Part shown: piece after piece, positions 1-8,990 of the stretch
Layout: the number at the start of each line of letters is the position of its first letter
Position numbering within the stretch: the stretch's first letter is position 1
Origin: Chitinophagaceae bacterium
GTDB lineage: Bacteria; Bacteroidota; Bacteroidia; Chitinophagales; Chitinophagaceae
Reading direction: 5' to 3'
Assembly (NCBI GenBank): GCA_947457465.1
Contig: CANGWB010000001.1
Span: 248,001-312,000 of the forward strand
DNA length: 64,000 nt
Translations under genes and position numbers: made by a program
Notes under the pieces: model-generated
What the model saw: only the letters and a program-made list of their open reading frames with translations
Told to the model about the DNA's origin: nothing
Database searches by the model: none

Positions 1-861
1 GCCCTGATCAATCCAAAAACCGGACGTGTACATACGACGTACGGACAAGCTGTGGCGGTAACAGGTCGACTGGCCAGCAACAACCCGAACCTGCAAAATA
101 TACCAGTGCGAACCGACAGAGGAAGAGAGATACGGAAAGCATTCATTCCTCGAAGTGAAGAATATGTGTTGGTATCGGCCGATTACTCCCAAATCGAACT
201 GCGCATCGTAGCGGCGATCAGCGGCGACCCGAACATGTGTGCCGCCTTCCGATCCGGAACGGATATTCATACGGCCACCGCCGCAAAAGTGTATAATATC
301 AAAGAAGAGGACGTTACCAAAGAAATGCGATACAAGGCGAAGAGTGTCAACTTCGGGATCATCTACGGACAGGGTGCGTTTGGGTTAGCGGACAATTTGG
401 GTATCTCTCGAACAGAAGCAAAGGAGATAATCGATAATTATAAAAAACAATTCTCCGGTATTCAACAATACATGGACGATACCATCGCCTTTGCCAAACA
501 ACACGGATATGTTCAAACATTGATGGGTAGAAAAAGATGGCTGAAGGATATCACCTCGTCGAATTTTACCGTTCGCGGATTTGCAGAGCGAAATGCCATT
601 AACTCTCCGATTCAAGGAACAGCAGCAGACATGATCAAACTGGCCATGCAAAAATTGCATGCAGAAATGAAAAAAGCCAACATGAAAAGTAGGATGATCC
701 TCCAAGTACACGACGAACTCGTGTTCGATGCACACCGAGAGGAGTTAGCTGAACTCAGACCATTGATCTTATCCTGCATGCAATCTGCCCTTCCATTACC
801 GAATGAAGTGCCGGTGATCGCAGAATGCGGAGAAGGGAAAAACTGGCTGGAAGCGCATTAA
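1..861 (+). CDS. polA: DNA polymerase I, C-terminal part (5' end outside window)
   Basis: Replicative and repair polymerase that removes and fills primers and repair gaps. The reading frame is open from base 1, and the first residues already match the family (INPKTGRVHT, then TGRLASNNPNLQNIPVR), so the gene begins upstream and about 286 residues are visible. The palm and fingers signatures are all present: motif A DYSQIELR, the O-helix motif RYKAKSVNFGIIYG, and motif C LQVHDELVFD with the metal-binding aspartate. The exonuclease domains lie outside the window. It ends 10 bases before a convergent gene. The GTG at 52 is internal and is not the start. Confidence 0.97.
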   Translation, partial: ALINPKTGRVHTTYGQAVAVTGRLASNNPNLQNIPVRTDRGREIRKAFIPRSEEYVLVSADYSQIELRIVAAISGDPNMCAAFRSGTDIHTATAAKVYNIKEEDVTKEMRYKAKSVNFGIIYGQGAFGLADNLGISRTEAKEIIDNYKKQFSGIQQYMDDTIAFAKQHGYVQTLMGRKRWLKDITSSNFTVRGFAERNAINSPIQGTAADMIKLAMQKLHAEMKKANMKSRMILQVHDELVFDAHREELAELRPLILSCMQSALPLPNEVPVIAECGEGKNWLEAH

Positions 862-871
862 CCGCCAATAT

Positions 872-1300
872 CTATTGGTTACTACGTTCCCGGAACTGCC
901 CACCACCACCAGGACCACCCATTCCGCGAGGACGCATAGAGGGCTGTATCTTTTCTTTCCAGATACCGAACTCCTCTTTAGAAAGCACCGATCCGATGAT
1001 CTCATCTTGCGCATCTGAGAACTTTTTCATTTCGGCCATCATCGTCTCCCGATCCGGTCGAGTGTCGCTACTCATAATCTCTTGTCTTTTTGCATCCTGT
1101 GCACGGTATAAAACCTTAAGAGCCGTATCGACCATGGAAAGTCTGGCGGCATCCAGCTTGAATGCACTGTCCAATTTCTCTGTGATTCGTTTAACACGCT
1201 CCTCAACGGTTGCGCGTTGAGCAAATCCGAAACCTTGTGCTTGGATCAAACCATGACAGGTAATGGTAAGTATGGTGATCAGGAGTAAAATCCGCTTCAT
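872..1300 (-). CDS. Small secreted helical protein, Spy/CpxP-like
   Basis: A 142-residue protein with an N-terminal signal peptide (hydrophobic residues about 4-20, ending near QAQ) and a charged, mostly helical mature part. The C-terminal tail is rich in Gly, Met and Arg (GGPGGGG). Length, signal peptide and helical, Met-containing character resemble Spy/CpxP-type periplasmic proteins, but I do not see the diagnostic LTxxQ repeats, so this is only a resemblance. It is convergent with polA and monocistronic as far as can be seen. No -7 TAnnTTTG element lies immediately upstream. Confidence 0.75.
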   Translation of the reverse strand: MKRILLLITILTITCHGLIQAQGFGFAQRATVEERVKRITEKLDSAFKLDAARLSMVDTALKVLYRAQDAKRQEIMSSDTRPDRETMMAEMKKFSDAQDEIIGSVLSKEEFGIWKEKIQPSMRPRGMGGPGGGGQFRERSNQ

Positions 1301-1409
1301 AGGGTTGTTTTTATATTAGACGAATTTCAGGATTTTTTCCATTCGGTCTCGTTAAAATTAGAGGCGCTCTCACAAATCGGGGGTATCTTGCCACGCTAAA
1401 TAACCTTAA

Positions 1410-1820
1410 ATGGAATATTATAAACTAGTGGCGGTATCCGGACTGCCCGGATTGTTTGAATTACTGACCACTAAATCTGATGGTGCCATTGTACGCGGAC
1501 TGGATGACGGACAAACCCGTTTTGCAGCAAACCGCAGTCACCAATTCTCACACCTGGAAAGCATCGAGGTGTTCACGCAAGCAGATAATGCTAACCTCAT
1601 TGAGGTGTTCAAGGCTATGAAAGAGGCGGGAACCCCCTTGCCGAATGAAAAAGACGCTAATGCTATCAAAAAGTATTTTGAAAAAGTTTATCCGGCGTTT
1701 GATTTCGATCGAGTCTATGGAAGCGACATGAAAAAGATGGTGAAATGGTTTGCGGTACTTCAGAAACACGAGGTTGAACTAAAACTCAGTGAGCCCGAAA
1801 ACACGGATACCAACGAATAA
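1410..1820 (+). CDS. DUF5606 family protein
   Basis: A 136-residue soluble protein. The N-terminus (EYYKLVAVSGLPGLFELLTTKSDGAI split over the first 30 residues) and the small beta-rich first domain followed by a helical second half match DUF5606, a family I know only from Bacteroidota and with no established function. The ATG is preceded by TATCTTGC at 1384-1391, a variant of the -7 element. The stop codon is 1 base before the start of the M3 peptidase gene, so the two are probably co-transcribed. The acidic tail (SEPENTDTNE) looks disordered. Confidence 0.85.
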   Translation: MEYYKLVAVSGLPGLFELLTTKSDGAIVRGLDDGQTRFAANRSHQFSHLESIEVFTQADNANLIEVFKAMKEAGTPLPNEKDANAIKKYFEKVYPAFDFDRVYGSDMKKMVKWFAVLQKHEVELKLSEPENTDTNE

Positions 1821-1821
1821 G

Positions 1822-3543
1822 ATGTCGACTTCATTCATCAAAAAAACGCCCAGGAACTATTTACCAGAGTCCTTCACCGTTGACTCTTGGGAAACCTTGG
1901 CGCCCTATTTTGAGGAACTTGAATCCCGACCACTTTCCACAGTGCTAGAACTGGAAAAGTGGCTGAAAGATGCCAGCGAGCTGGAAGCGGTGATCAGCGA
2001 GGAAGCCAGCTGGCGACAGATCAGAATGACTTGCGATACGGAAGATCCTGCACTGACATCATCCTTTGAATTCTTCATGAAGAAGATTCAACCTATGATA
2101 CAGCCGGTTGCCGATCGCCTCAACCGGAAACTGATCGATAGTCCAATCACACAGCAGCTCGACACAAACAAGTACTTCACTTATCTGCGTAACATCCGAA
2201 AAAACATCGAGCTCTTTCACGAATCGAATGTTCCCATACAGTCAGAGCTGAACGTGGCCCAACAGGAGTATGGAATAATCGCAGGAAAAATGAGCATCGA
2301 GGTCAACGGACAAGAATACACACTTCAACAAGCCTCAAAATTTTTAGAGGACCCGGATCAGTCACTGCGGGAGTCGGTATATCATAAGATCGCTGCACGT
2401 CGCGCTCAAGACCGCGACAAACTTGAAACACTTTTCGAGCTGTTACTCGACAAAAGACAACAACTAGCGATCAATGCCGGATTTACGGATTACCGTGCCT
2501 ATCGGTTCGCCGAACTCGGTCGGTTTGATTATACACCCAAGGACTGTGAACTTTTTCACGAGGCGGTACGCGAACAAGTAATGCCCCTCGTGAATGAGTT
2601 GCTCGAGGCCAAAAGAAAAGAGTTGGGTGTTGATCGCCTCAGACCCTGGGACCTGGAAGCTGAACCGATCGGTACTAAGCCGCTCCGACCCTTTGAAAAA
2701 GGAAACGAATTGATCGATAAAACGATTCGTTGCCTAGAGAAACTAGACCCATACTTCAGCAATTGCATATCCACCATGCTGGAGATGGGACGTTTAGATG
2801 TAGAAAGCCGAAAAGGCAAAGCACCCGGCGGATATAATTGTCCGCTCGCTGAAACCGGTGCACCATTCATATTCATGAATGCGGCCGGCACCTTAGATGA
2901 TATTACCACTATGGTGCATGAGAGTGGGCACGCGGTGCATTCATTTCTTAGCCACCCGCTCGAACTCAATGGATTCAAAGAATACCCGACGGAGATGGCT
3001 GAAGTTGCCAGTATGAGCATGGAGTTCTTTACAATGGATCACTGGGATAACTTTTTCTCCGATGCTGCAGAATTGAAAAGAGCAAAGCAACAACAACTCG
3101 AACGCGTCATCATTTTGTTTCCTTGGATCGCTACCATCGATGCCTTTCAGCATTGGCTTTACCTGAATCCCGGACACAGTCGGTCAGATCGGGAAACAGC
3201 CTGGGTACGAATCTTGCGCGACTACACATCCCCCGTTCTCGACATCAGCGGAACAGAAACATATCGATCTTTCCTCTGGCAGCGTCAGTTGCATTTGTTT
3301 GAAGTGCCATTTTATTACATTGAATACGGTATTGCACAACTCGGTGCGATCGGCATGTGGCAACAGTATCAAAAAAATCCGAAAGAAGCACTTGATCATT
3401 ATAGAACCGCGCTGCAAGCTGGAGGTACCCGAACCTTACCGGAATTGTTTAAGTTGGCTGGACTAAAATTCGATCTGTCACCCGATCACATCGGCAACTT
3501 GATGCGTTTTGTAAAAGCTGAACTCGAGAAGATCAGTCACTGA
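1822..3543 (+). CDS. M3 family oligoendopeptidase
   Basis: A cytosolic zinc metallopeptidase of the oligoendopeptidase F type, about 573 residues, which cleaves short peptides. The zinc motif HESGH is at about residues 366-370, and the third ligand lies in the downstream helix (EYPTEMAEVASMSMEF, about residue 394). The N-terminal helical domain and C-terminal helices are complete. I chose ATG 1822, directly after the DUF5606 stop, over the GTG at 1789 that would overlap that gene by 32 bases. The 3' end overlaps the convergent Fur gene by 7 bases. Confidence 0.95.
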   Translation: MSTSFIKKTPRNYLPESFTVDSWETLAPYFEELESRPLSTVLELEKWLKDASELEAVISEEASWRQIRMTCDTEDPALTSSFEFFMKKIQPMIQPVADRLNRKLIDSPITQQLDTNKYFTYLRNIRKNIELFHESNVPIQSELNVAQQEYGIIAGKMSIEVNGQEYTLQQASKFLEDPDQSLRESVYHKIAARRAQDRDKLETLFELLLDKRQQLAINAGFTDYRAYRFAELGRFDYTPKDCELFHEAVREQVMPLVNELLEAKRKELGVDRLRPWDLEAEPIGTKPLRPFEKGNELIDKTIRCLEKLDPYFSNCISTMLEMGRLDVESRKGKAPGGYNCPLAETGAPFIFMNAAGTLDDITTMVHESGHAVHSFLSHPLELNGFKEYPTEMAEVASMSMEFFTMDHWDNFFSDAAELKRAKQQQLERVIILFPWIATIDAFQHWLYLNPGHSRSDRETAWVRILRDYTSPVLDISGTETYRSFLWQRQLHLFEVPFYYIEYGIAQLGAIGMWQQYQKNPKEALDHYRTALQAGGTRTLPELFKLAGLKFDLSPDHIGNLMRFVKAELEKISH

Positions 3544-3965
3544 CAAGCCTGACAAACCCCCGACACCACCATCTCCACTTGATTGACGGTATAACCTTTC
3601 GGCAATTTGACCGATGGCGTCGCTACCTCATCTAAACAATAGGTGTTGTCACAAGTCTTGCAAACGAAATGAATATGATGATCGTGATGATGACCGGACG
3701 CACAATCATCTTTGCAGAGCGCATATCGAATGCTGTTATCCTTGCTGGGAATCGAATGGATCAATCCTTTATCAACAAAAGCTTGTAGGGTACGATAGAT
3801 GGTTACCCGATCGTATCGGTCTCCCAGCTTCTTCTCGATGTCGGAATGAGCTAATGCCCCCTTACGGCTGATAAATAATAGTAAGATATCCGTACGCCCA
3901 TCCGTCACACTGAGCGAATGTGCCTTGAGTAATGTAATGGCTTCCTGTTGCCGGGCAGATGACAT
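3537..3965 (-). CDS. Fur family metalloregulator
   Basis: A 142-residue winged-helix repressor of the Fur/Zur/PerR family. The recognition helix YDRVTIYRTL is at residues 51-60. The hinge and dimerisation domain has a His-rich segment (HHHDHHIHF, 92-100) and two CxxC pairs (C102/C105 and C138/C141), the usual structural zinc site. The start lies 4 bases after the SCO-family stop, so it is the second gene of that operon. The partner genes (copper-chaperone-like SCO and a MerC-like transporter) suggest a metal-homeostasis role. Sequence alone does not tell me whether the effector is iron, zinc or another metal. Confidence 0.93.
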   Translation of the reverse strand: MSSARQQEAITLLKAHSLSVTDGRTDILLLFISRKGALAHSDIEKKLGDRYDRVTIYRTLQAFVDKGLIHSIPSKDNSIRYALCKDDCASGHHHDHHIHFVCKTCDNTYCLDEVATPSVKLPKGYTVNQVEMVVSGVCQACQ

Positions 3966-3969
3966 CTTA

Positions 3970-4593
3970 TTATTTTTTCAACGGTGGTTCTTTCAAGAAA
4001 TTACGAGCAGCATCGATCAGTTCATTCACCTCGGATTGCTTCAATCCGTCTATCACTTTTCGAACATCTCCGTTCTGATCCACCAATGCCCAAAACTGCG
4101 TGTGGAGAAAATCATCATCTATATTGGCCGGATTATTCGCCGGATCGTCAATCGTATAACTCACCCGGGCAGCCGTATACAAGCTGTCTTTTCTGCCTGT
4201 CACAAATACCCATTTGCGTGTGTCTACTTTCATCGAATCGCTGTACTTCTTCAATTGTGGAACGGAATCGGTTTCCGGATCGCACGTATGCGAAATGATC
4301 TTGAAGTTCGGCTCGTCTTTGAATGCTTCATAGACTGTGCGCATATTGTTATTCATACGCGGACAAATACCCTTACAGGTGGTAAAGAAGAACTCTGACA
4401 CGTATACTTTTCCCAGAAAATCTTGCTCCGTGACCAAGCGACCATCCTGGTCGGTGAACCGGAAGGGACGAACATAACTGACCGGGGTCACCTTGGGGGT
4501 TGAATAGCCGGGAATCAATTGCGTCAGCAAAAAATAAAACAACCCGATGAGTACACTGAAAAAACCCAGGTATATCCAGCCTTTTTTTGTCAT
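3970..4593 (-). CDS. SCO1/SenC family protein
   Basis: A membrane-anchored thioredoxin-fold protein of 207 residues. SCO proteins bind copper and help assemble cytochrome oxidase CuA sites or act in thiol redox. One N-terminal membrane segment (residues about 5-27) is followed by the periplasmic domain with the CxxxC motif (C73 and C77, in TTCKGICPRM) and the distal ligand H164 (DFLHTQFW), so all three copper ligands are present. I chose ATG 4593 because a perfect -7 element (TACCTTTG) ends 7 bases upstream; the longer frame from 4638 would start upstream of that promoter. It leads the operon with the Fur gene. Confidence 0.93.
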   Translation of the reverse strand: MTKKGWIYLGFFSVLIGLFYFLLTQLIPGYSTPKVTPVSYVRPFRFTDQDGRLVTEQDFLGKVYVSEFFFTTCKGICPRMNNNMRTVYEAFKDEPNFKIISHTCDPETDSVPQLKKYSDSMKVDTRKWVFVTGRKDSLYTAARVSYTIDDPANNPANIDDDFLHTQFWALVDQNGDVRKVIDGLKQSEVNELIDAARNFLKEPPLKK

Positions 4594-4600
4594 GGTATTA

Positions 4601-4608
4601 CAAAGGTA
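4601..4608 (-). promoter_or_regulatory. -7 promoter element for SCO-Fur operon
   Basis: On the minus strand this reads TACCTTTG, a perfect match to the Bacteroidota -7 element TAnnTTTG. It ends 7 bases before the SCO start codon, so the transcript leader should be only a few bases. A TTG at 4632-4634 (minus strand) could serve as the -33 element. Confidence 0.7.
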
Positions 4609-4627
4609 CAAAAGCGCGCGACGATGT

Positions 4628-4658
4628 TTTGCAACCATGTTGCTTTTCTGTACTTTCG
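4628..4658 (+). promoter_or_regulatory. Promoter of MerC-like gene
   Basis: TTTG at 4628-4631 and TACTTTCG at 4651-4658 are separated by 19 bases, matching the Bacteroidota -33/-7 arrangement with one mismatch in the -7 element. The promoter covers the ATG at 4624, which argues against that ATG being the start and favours the GTG at 4663. It interleaves with the divergent SCO promoter, so one regulator site here could control both genes. Confidence 0.65.
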
Positions 4659-4662
4659 TAAG

Positions 4663-5055
4663 GTGTTCGGTAAAATCAATTGGGATGCCTGGGGAATCGG
4701 CGCTTCACTGGCCTGCGCCATCCATTGTGCCTTACTGCCAATTTTTTTCACCTCCCTGCCCCTTTTTGGCATCAACATCATCCACAACATCTGGTTTGAG
4801 GCTGGGATGATCGCCCTTTCTGTCGGAATCGGAACCTATTCGCTCTGGCATGGCTACCGAAAACATCACCACAGCCTTCAACCCTTGATCCTGTTTTACA
4901 TTGGGTCGGCTTTTTTGGTGACCAAACAGTTTTTCATCAGCTACGAGCCCTGGCTGCTAGCACCCGCCGTTCTCCTCATCGTAATCGCTCATGTGCGGAA
5001 CTATCGCTCCTGTCGGATACACGACCATGCGCATGCGGAAGATTGTGACCACTAG
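4663..5055 (+). CDS. MerC-like membrane protein
   Basis: About 130 residues with four predicted membrane segments. The N-terminal MerC signature is visible: KINWDAWGIGASLACAIHC, with the Cys pair C18/C22 in the first membrane helix. MerC proteins are mercury or heavy-metal uptake carriers. The C-terminal tail is rich in His and Cys (HDHAHAEDCDH), consistent with metal binding. The start is inferred: GTG 4663 lies 4 bases after a -7 element, while the in-frame ATG 4624 falls inside the promoter. It is divergent from the SCO-Fur operon, a likely metal-responsive unit. Confidence 0.85.
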   Translation: MFGKINWDAWGIGASLACAIHCALLPIFFTSLPLFGINIIHNIWFEAGMIALSVGIGTYSLWHGYRKHHHSLQPLILFYIGSAFLVTKQFFISYEPWLLAPAVLLIVIAHVRNYRSCRIHDHAHAEDCDH

Positions 5056-5080
5056 GGTTGAAGGTTTTAACCATATCAAT

Positions 5081-5500
5081 ATGAAATACCGTTTTGTGAT
5101 CATTTGTCTGTTGATGGCGATCTCTTTCCATGCCGAATCACAAGAGACCGAAATACGCGCACTATTACAAAAACAAACCGAATCCTGGAACCGAGGTGAT
5201 ATAGAAGGATTCATGGAAGGATACTGGAAAAACGATTCGCTGATGTTCATCGGAAAATCGGGGATCACATACGGCTGGCAGCAAACACTGAATAATTACA
5301 AAAAAGGTTATCCCGATAAAACAGCGATGGGAGAACTGAAATTCACGCTGATCGAGATCAAACGTTTATCATCAAAATATTATTCCATTGTAGGAAAATG
5401 GCACCTGAAAAGAACCATCGGCGATATCGGCGGACACTATACCTTGCTGATGAAAAAGATCAACGGAGAGTGGGTGATAATTTCAGACCACAGCAGCTAG
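5081..5500 (+). CDS. Secreted SnoaL/DUF4440-like protein
   Basis: A 139-residue protein with a signal peptide (about residues 1-20) and a cone-shaped NTF2-like domain of the DUF4440/SnoaL type: ALLQKQTESWNRGDIEGFMEGYW followed by beta strands and the terminal motif GEWVIISDHSS (segments shortened by position: residues about 26-48 and 129-139). Such domains bind small ligands or act as atypical enzymes; the substrate is unknown. I chose ATG 5081, which begins directly with the signal peptide, rather than upstream in-frame starts that overlap the MerC-like gene. Confidence 0.85.
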   Translation: MKYRFVIICLLMAISFHAESQETEIRALLQKQTESWNRGDIEGFMEGYWKNDSLMFIGKSGITYGWQQTLNNYKKGYPDKTAMGELKFTLIEIKRLSSKYYSIVGKWHLKRTIGDIGGHYTLLMKKINGEWVIISDHSS

Positions 5501-5506
5501 TCTAAA

Positions 5507-5734
5507 CTACCTCAACTGTCTCAACTTACTGAGATAGCGTATCAAAGCAGCTAACGCGATCGCCACAACGGCATAATAGATCAGACAAATCCACAAAGGA
5601 AATCGTTCCGGAAAAGCCAGTCCGAAATAGAATCCGAATGTCGCCGATGCGATCATCCAGATCAACGTCCACGCGATCGCATTGATGATGCGGACAAAAA
5701 AGCGACTTATTTCCGGATCCCAGCCTTGTTCCAT
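5507..5734 (-). CDS. Small two-helix membrane protein
   Basis: A 75-residue protein with two membrane segments (about residues 14-37 and 46-65) and a basic C-terminus (RYLSKLRQLR). I do not recognise a family. It lies 30 bases downstream of the GH25 gene on the same strand and is probably the last gene of the helicase-GH25 unit. It ends 6 bases from the convergent DUF4440-like gene. Confidence 0.65.
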   Translation of the reverse strand: MEQGWDPEISRFFVRIINAIAWTLIWMIASATFGFYFGLAFPERFPLWICLIYYAVVAIALAALIRYLSKLRQLR

Positions 5735-5764
5735 ACTGATGTGTTATTGGTCATAACAGCGTAC

Positions 5765-6550
5765 CTATGGAATTGTTCTTTTAATTCTAAGCGCGTCGAA
5801 CGACTCCCTTGAGCCATGGAACACATTGAAATCAACTGGGGCGGCAATTCCATTTATCCGGCCTCTGTCGTTGTGTTGCCAGAACTTCCATCCACTAAGG
5901 ACCCGTGGCTCACAAGGCTGATAGTAATGGGCGACCCACAGTGGGTATTTAGAGAAGTGAGCAAACAGGTATTTGTTATAAAAGTCAGCACCGGCATATA
6001 TGACGGGTTTCACTTTATAATGTTGCTCAACACGATCGATCCATTTTCTAACCCCTTCTACCAATTGGGCAGGTGATCCATTATCCAATTCTTCCACGTC
6101 TAGAACGGGAGGAAGGTCCCCAGGCCTCAGATCTACCTGACGAATGAAATGGTCCGCCTGTTTTTTTCCGTCTAGGCTTGGCTTAAAGTAATGATAGGCG
6201 CCCCTTACCATACGGGTGCGTTCCATACTCTGCCAATTACGCTTGAAAAGCGGATCTGTATAGGTGACACCCTCCGTTGCTTTTACAAAACCGAAATCCA
6301 TACGGACCGAGCGAATTTTCATTTCGGCAACAGCGTTCCAGTCTATATTTTTTTGATACCGAGACACATCTATACCATGGATTAAGTATCCAGTTGGTAA
6401 GGAGATACCAAATGCCGGGTATCGGACCTTCCGCTGACACCAACTGAATCGAGATTGATAATAGAGCCACCCGAGGCTTAACAACAAGATCAAAACGGCC
6501 ATTGTCCAAAGGAAAAACCGCCGTTTTCGTGTTTTTTTAGAGGCTGGCAT
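5765..6550 (-). CDS. GH25 family lysozyme, membrane-anchored
   Basis: A muramidase-type hydrolase of peptidoglycan, 261 residues. A basic cytoplasmic N-terminus (KKTRKRR) is followed by one membrane segment (about 12-30), so the enzyme is anchored and faces the periplasm. The GH25 barrel starts at HGIDVSRYQ (D61), and the catalytic pair D151/E153 is in PVLDVEELDNG. The C-terminal WQHND and DFNVF strands complete the fold. It begins 14 bases after the helicase stop, so the two are probably co-transcribed. Confidence 0.92.
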   Translation of the reverse strand: MPASKKTRKRRFFLWTMAVLILLLSLGWLYYQSRFSWCQRKVRYPAFGISLPTGYLIHGIDVSRYQKNIDWNAVAEMKIRSVRMDFGFVKATEGVTYTDPLFKRNWQSMERTRMVRGAYHYFKPSLDGKKQADHFIRQVDLRPGDLPPVLDVEELDNGSPAQLVEGVRKWIDRVEQHYKVKPVIYAGADFYNKYLFAHFSKYPLWVAHYYQPCEPRVLSGWKFWQHNDRGRINGIAAPVDFNVFHGSRESFDALRIKRTIP

Positions 6551-6564
6551 GAACGATTAGTTAT

Positions 6565-8925
6565 CTAGGTAACGATCCGCAGCTTGGCATATTGCAACAT
6601 GATCTTTTTTTCTCCATTATGCTCGAACTGAACCGTAGCAATGGGATTATGTGCAGAACCCTCCAACTTCATGACCTCCCCAAATCCGAACTTTTGGTGC
6701 TCGACGCGTTGGCCAACTTGCAAATCAGAGGTGTCGCTCGCTTGAAAATCAGCCGAAGGGGTATGTGTCACCACCTTTGGTGCTACCGGTTTTGTCGGTT
6801 TCCAGCTGGAAGTGTCGGGGCTTGATTTTTCTTGATAATAGGACCTTGCTTGTGTTTGCGCGGGACCAGATCCCCCATCGTCTGAAGATTTCCAACCACG
6901 CATGCGTTGATTCGCAGCAGCACCCCCCCAGCGAGTACCGGGCGCAGCTGAATGTCCGACCGAAGAACGTTCCACCCGATCCGTTGGCAACTCATCCAAA
7001 AAACGACTCGGTTCATTATGCACCAATTGTCCGAAGCGATAACGGGTGTTGGCATAACTGATCCACAAACGCTCTTTGGCACGAGTGATCACTACATAAA
7101 ACAATCTTCGCTCTTCCTCCAATTCCTCTCGCGTATTGATCGCCATGGCGTTCGGAAACAACAACTCCTCCAACCCAACGGCAAAAACACCGCGAAACTC
7201 CAACCCTTTCGCTGCGTGAATAGTCATCATCTTGATGGTATCAGCATTTTCATCCGCCGCATCAGCATCCGTCAGCAGAGTGATCTGTTGCAGGTAAGCA
7301 CCCAGGGTTTTGTCAACCAACTCGCCGTCCTCATTATCCGGACTCTCCGTCCACTCTTTGATCGAATTCAACAATTCCTGGATATTCTCATATCGCTGAA
7401 CGCCTTCCGTACTCTTGTCATTAAAAAGCTCCTTGACCAAGTTGGTCTGCTTACCCACATGAAAAGCCAGATCATATGCATTGTTGTTTGCCAACATACT
7501 CTGAAAACTTCGGATCATCGTCACAAAATCTTCCAGTGCTGTTAGCGTACCCGCGCGAAACCCATGATCACGTGCCTGTAACAAAACCTCCCAAACAGAC
7601 GTATTCGTACTGTTCGAAACCAGGATCAGCTTATCAAGCGTGGTCTTTCCAATTCCGCGTACCGGGTAATTAATAATCCGCTTCAGCGCCTCCTCATCCT
7701 TAGGGTTGACCGTCAACCTCAGATACGCGACCAAGTCTTTCACCTCTTTTCGCTGATAGAAGCTAATGCCTCCATAGATCGTATAAGGCAATCCCATTCG
7801 ACGAAGCGCTTCCTCAAAAGCCCGGCTTTGCGCATTGGTTCGATATAGAATCGCAAAATCCTTATTCTGAAAATGTTGACGGAGCTTGAATTCCTGTATC
7901 GTATCAGCTATGAATTTTCCTTCGTCATTATCAGTCATCGTACGCACCAAGCGGATCATGTCGCCAGGTGGATTATCCGTAAACAACGACTTCTCGATCT
8001 GCCCCTTATTCTGTCGGATCACTTCGTTGGCTACATCCAGAATGTTTCGAGCGCTTCGGTAATTCTGCTCCAGCTTCACCACCTTGACCTGATCATAATC
8101 CTTCTGAAACTGAAGAATATTCTGAATCGTTGCCCCACGGAAACTATAGATGCTCTGTGCATCATCACCAACGACGCAAACATTCTCGTGCATGGCGCCG
8201 AGCAGTTTGATGATCTCGTATTGAGCAGGGTTTGTATCCTGATACTCATCGATCAGGATATATTTGAATTTGTGTTGATAGCGCGATAAACATTCCGGAA
8301 CGGTTCTCAACAATTCATAGAACTTCAACAACAGATCATCGAAATCCATAGCCCCGTTCTTGAAGCAGCGCTTCGAATAGCGCTCGAAGATCTCGCCGAT
8401 CATGGGACGGTTGGCACGAAGATCTTCTTGCTGTAAGCCATAATCGTTTCGATATTCATCCGGACCGATCAACGCGTTCTTGGCGGAAGAAATACGATTA
8501 TAAACAGTTGAAGGTTTGTATTGCTTGTCGTCCAAATTCAATTCCTGCAACACTGTTTTGATGACACTCTTCGCATCATCCGTATCATAGATCGTGAAAT
8601 GTTTAGGATATCCGATTCGATCCGCTTCAAAACGTAGGATCCGGGCAAAAACGGAGTGAAACGTACCGATGTATAAATTTCTTGCCTCCCCACTGCCAAG
8701 AATGTGCTCGACACGCTCTTTCATTTCACGAGCCGCCTTATTGGTGAAGGTTAGGGCAAGAATATTGAAAGCATCCACTTGATGTTCTGCCATCAGGTGT
8801 ATGATGCGCGTAGTGAGAACACGCGTTTTTCCACTTCCGGCACCTGCCACGATCATGATAGGTCCGTCTTTGTGCAACACCGCTTCCCGCTGGCGCTCAT
8901 TCAATCCGTTCAAGTATGCAGACAT
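6565..8925 (-). CDS. pcrA: UvrD/PcrA-type ATP-dependent DNA helicase
   Basis: A superfamily 1A 3'-5' helicase for repair and replication-fork clearance, 786 residues. Walker A AGAGSGKT is at residues 27-34. The Walker B/DEYQDTNPAQ motif, VVGDDAQSIYSFRGA, the QNYRS motif and VITRAKERL all follow in order. The extreme C-terminus (LQVGQRVEHQKFGFGEV...) is the Tudor-like domain that in PcrA/UvrD contacts RNA polymerase; it follows a low-complexity linker. ATG 8925 is preferred to the TTG at 8934, because a -7-like element TAACTTGC occupies 8931-8938. Confidence 0.96.
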   Translation of the reverse strand: MSAYLNGLNERQREAVLHKDGPIMIVAGAGSGKTRVLTTRIIHLMAEHQVDAFNILALTFTNKAAREMKERVEHILGSGEARNLYIGTFHSVFARILRFEADRIGYPKHFTIYDTDDAKSVIKTVLQELNLDDKQYKPSTVYNRISSAKNALIGPDEYRNDYGLQQEDLRANRPMIGEIFERYSKRCFKNGAMDFDDLLLKFYELLRTVPECLSRYQHKFKYILIDEYQDTNPAQYEIIKLLGAMHENVCVVGDDAQSIYSFRGATIQNILQFQKDYDQVKVVKLEQNYRSARNILDVANEVIRQNKGQIEKSLFTDNPPGDMIRLVRTMTDNDEGKFIADTIQEFKLRQHFQNKDFAILYRTNAQSRAFEEALRRMGLPYTIYGGISFYQRKEVKDLVAYLRLTVNPKDEEALKRIINYPVRGIGKTTLDKLILVSNSTNTSVWEVLLQARDHGFRAGTLTALEDFVTMIRSFQSMLANNNAYDLAFHVGKQTNLVKELFNDKSTEGVQRYENIQELLNSIKEWTESPDNEDGELVDKTLGAYLQQITLLTDADAADENADTIKMMTIHAAKGLEFRGVFAVGLEELLFPNAMAINTREELEEERRLFYVVITRAKERLWISYANTRYRFGQLVHNEPSRFLDELPTDRVERSSVGHSAAPGTRWGGAAANQRMRGWKSSDDGGSGPAQTQARSYYQEKSSPDTSSWKPTKPVAPKVVTHTPSADFQASDTSDLQVGQRVEHQKFGFGEVMKLEGSAHNPIATVQFEHNGEKKIMLQYAKLRIVT

Positions 8926-8930
8926 AGCTC

Positions 8931-8938
8931 GCAAGTTA
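8931..8938 (-). promoter_or_regulatory. -7-like element of pcrA
   Basis: Minus-strand TAACTTGC ends 5 bases before the chosen ATG. The same TAnCTTGC variant stands before the DUF5606 gene (1384-1391) and cmoA (12472-12479), so it is likely a functional variant of TAnnTTTG rather than chance. Confidence 0.45.
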
Positions 8939-8990
8939 CTGTGAAAAGGGGCCGAGGGGTGAAATGTGGATTAATTTGATCGGGCAAAGA

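Noticed and set aside
385-735. Minus-strand open frame of 116 codons inside polA
   Set aside because: It lies entirely opposite conserved polymerase motifs and shows no protein family features.
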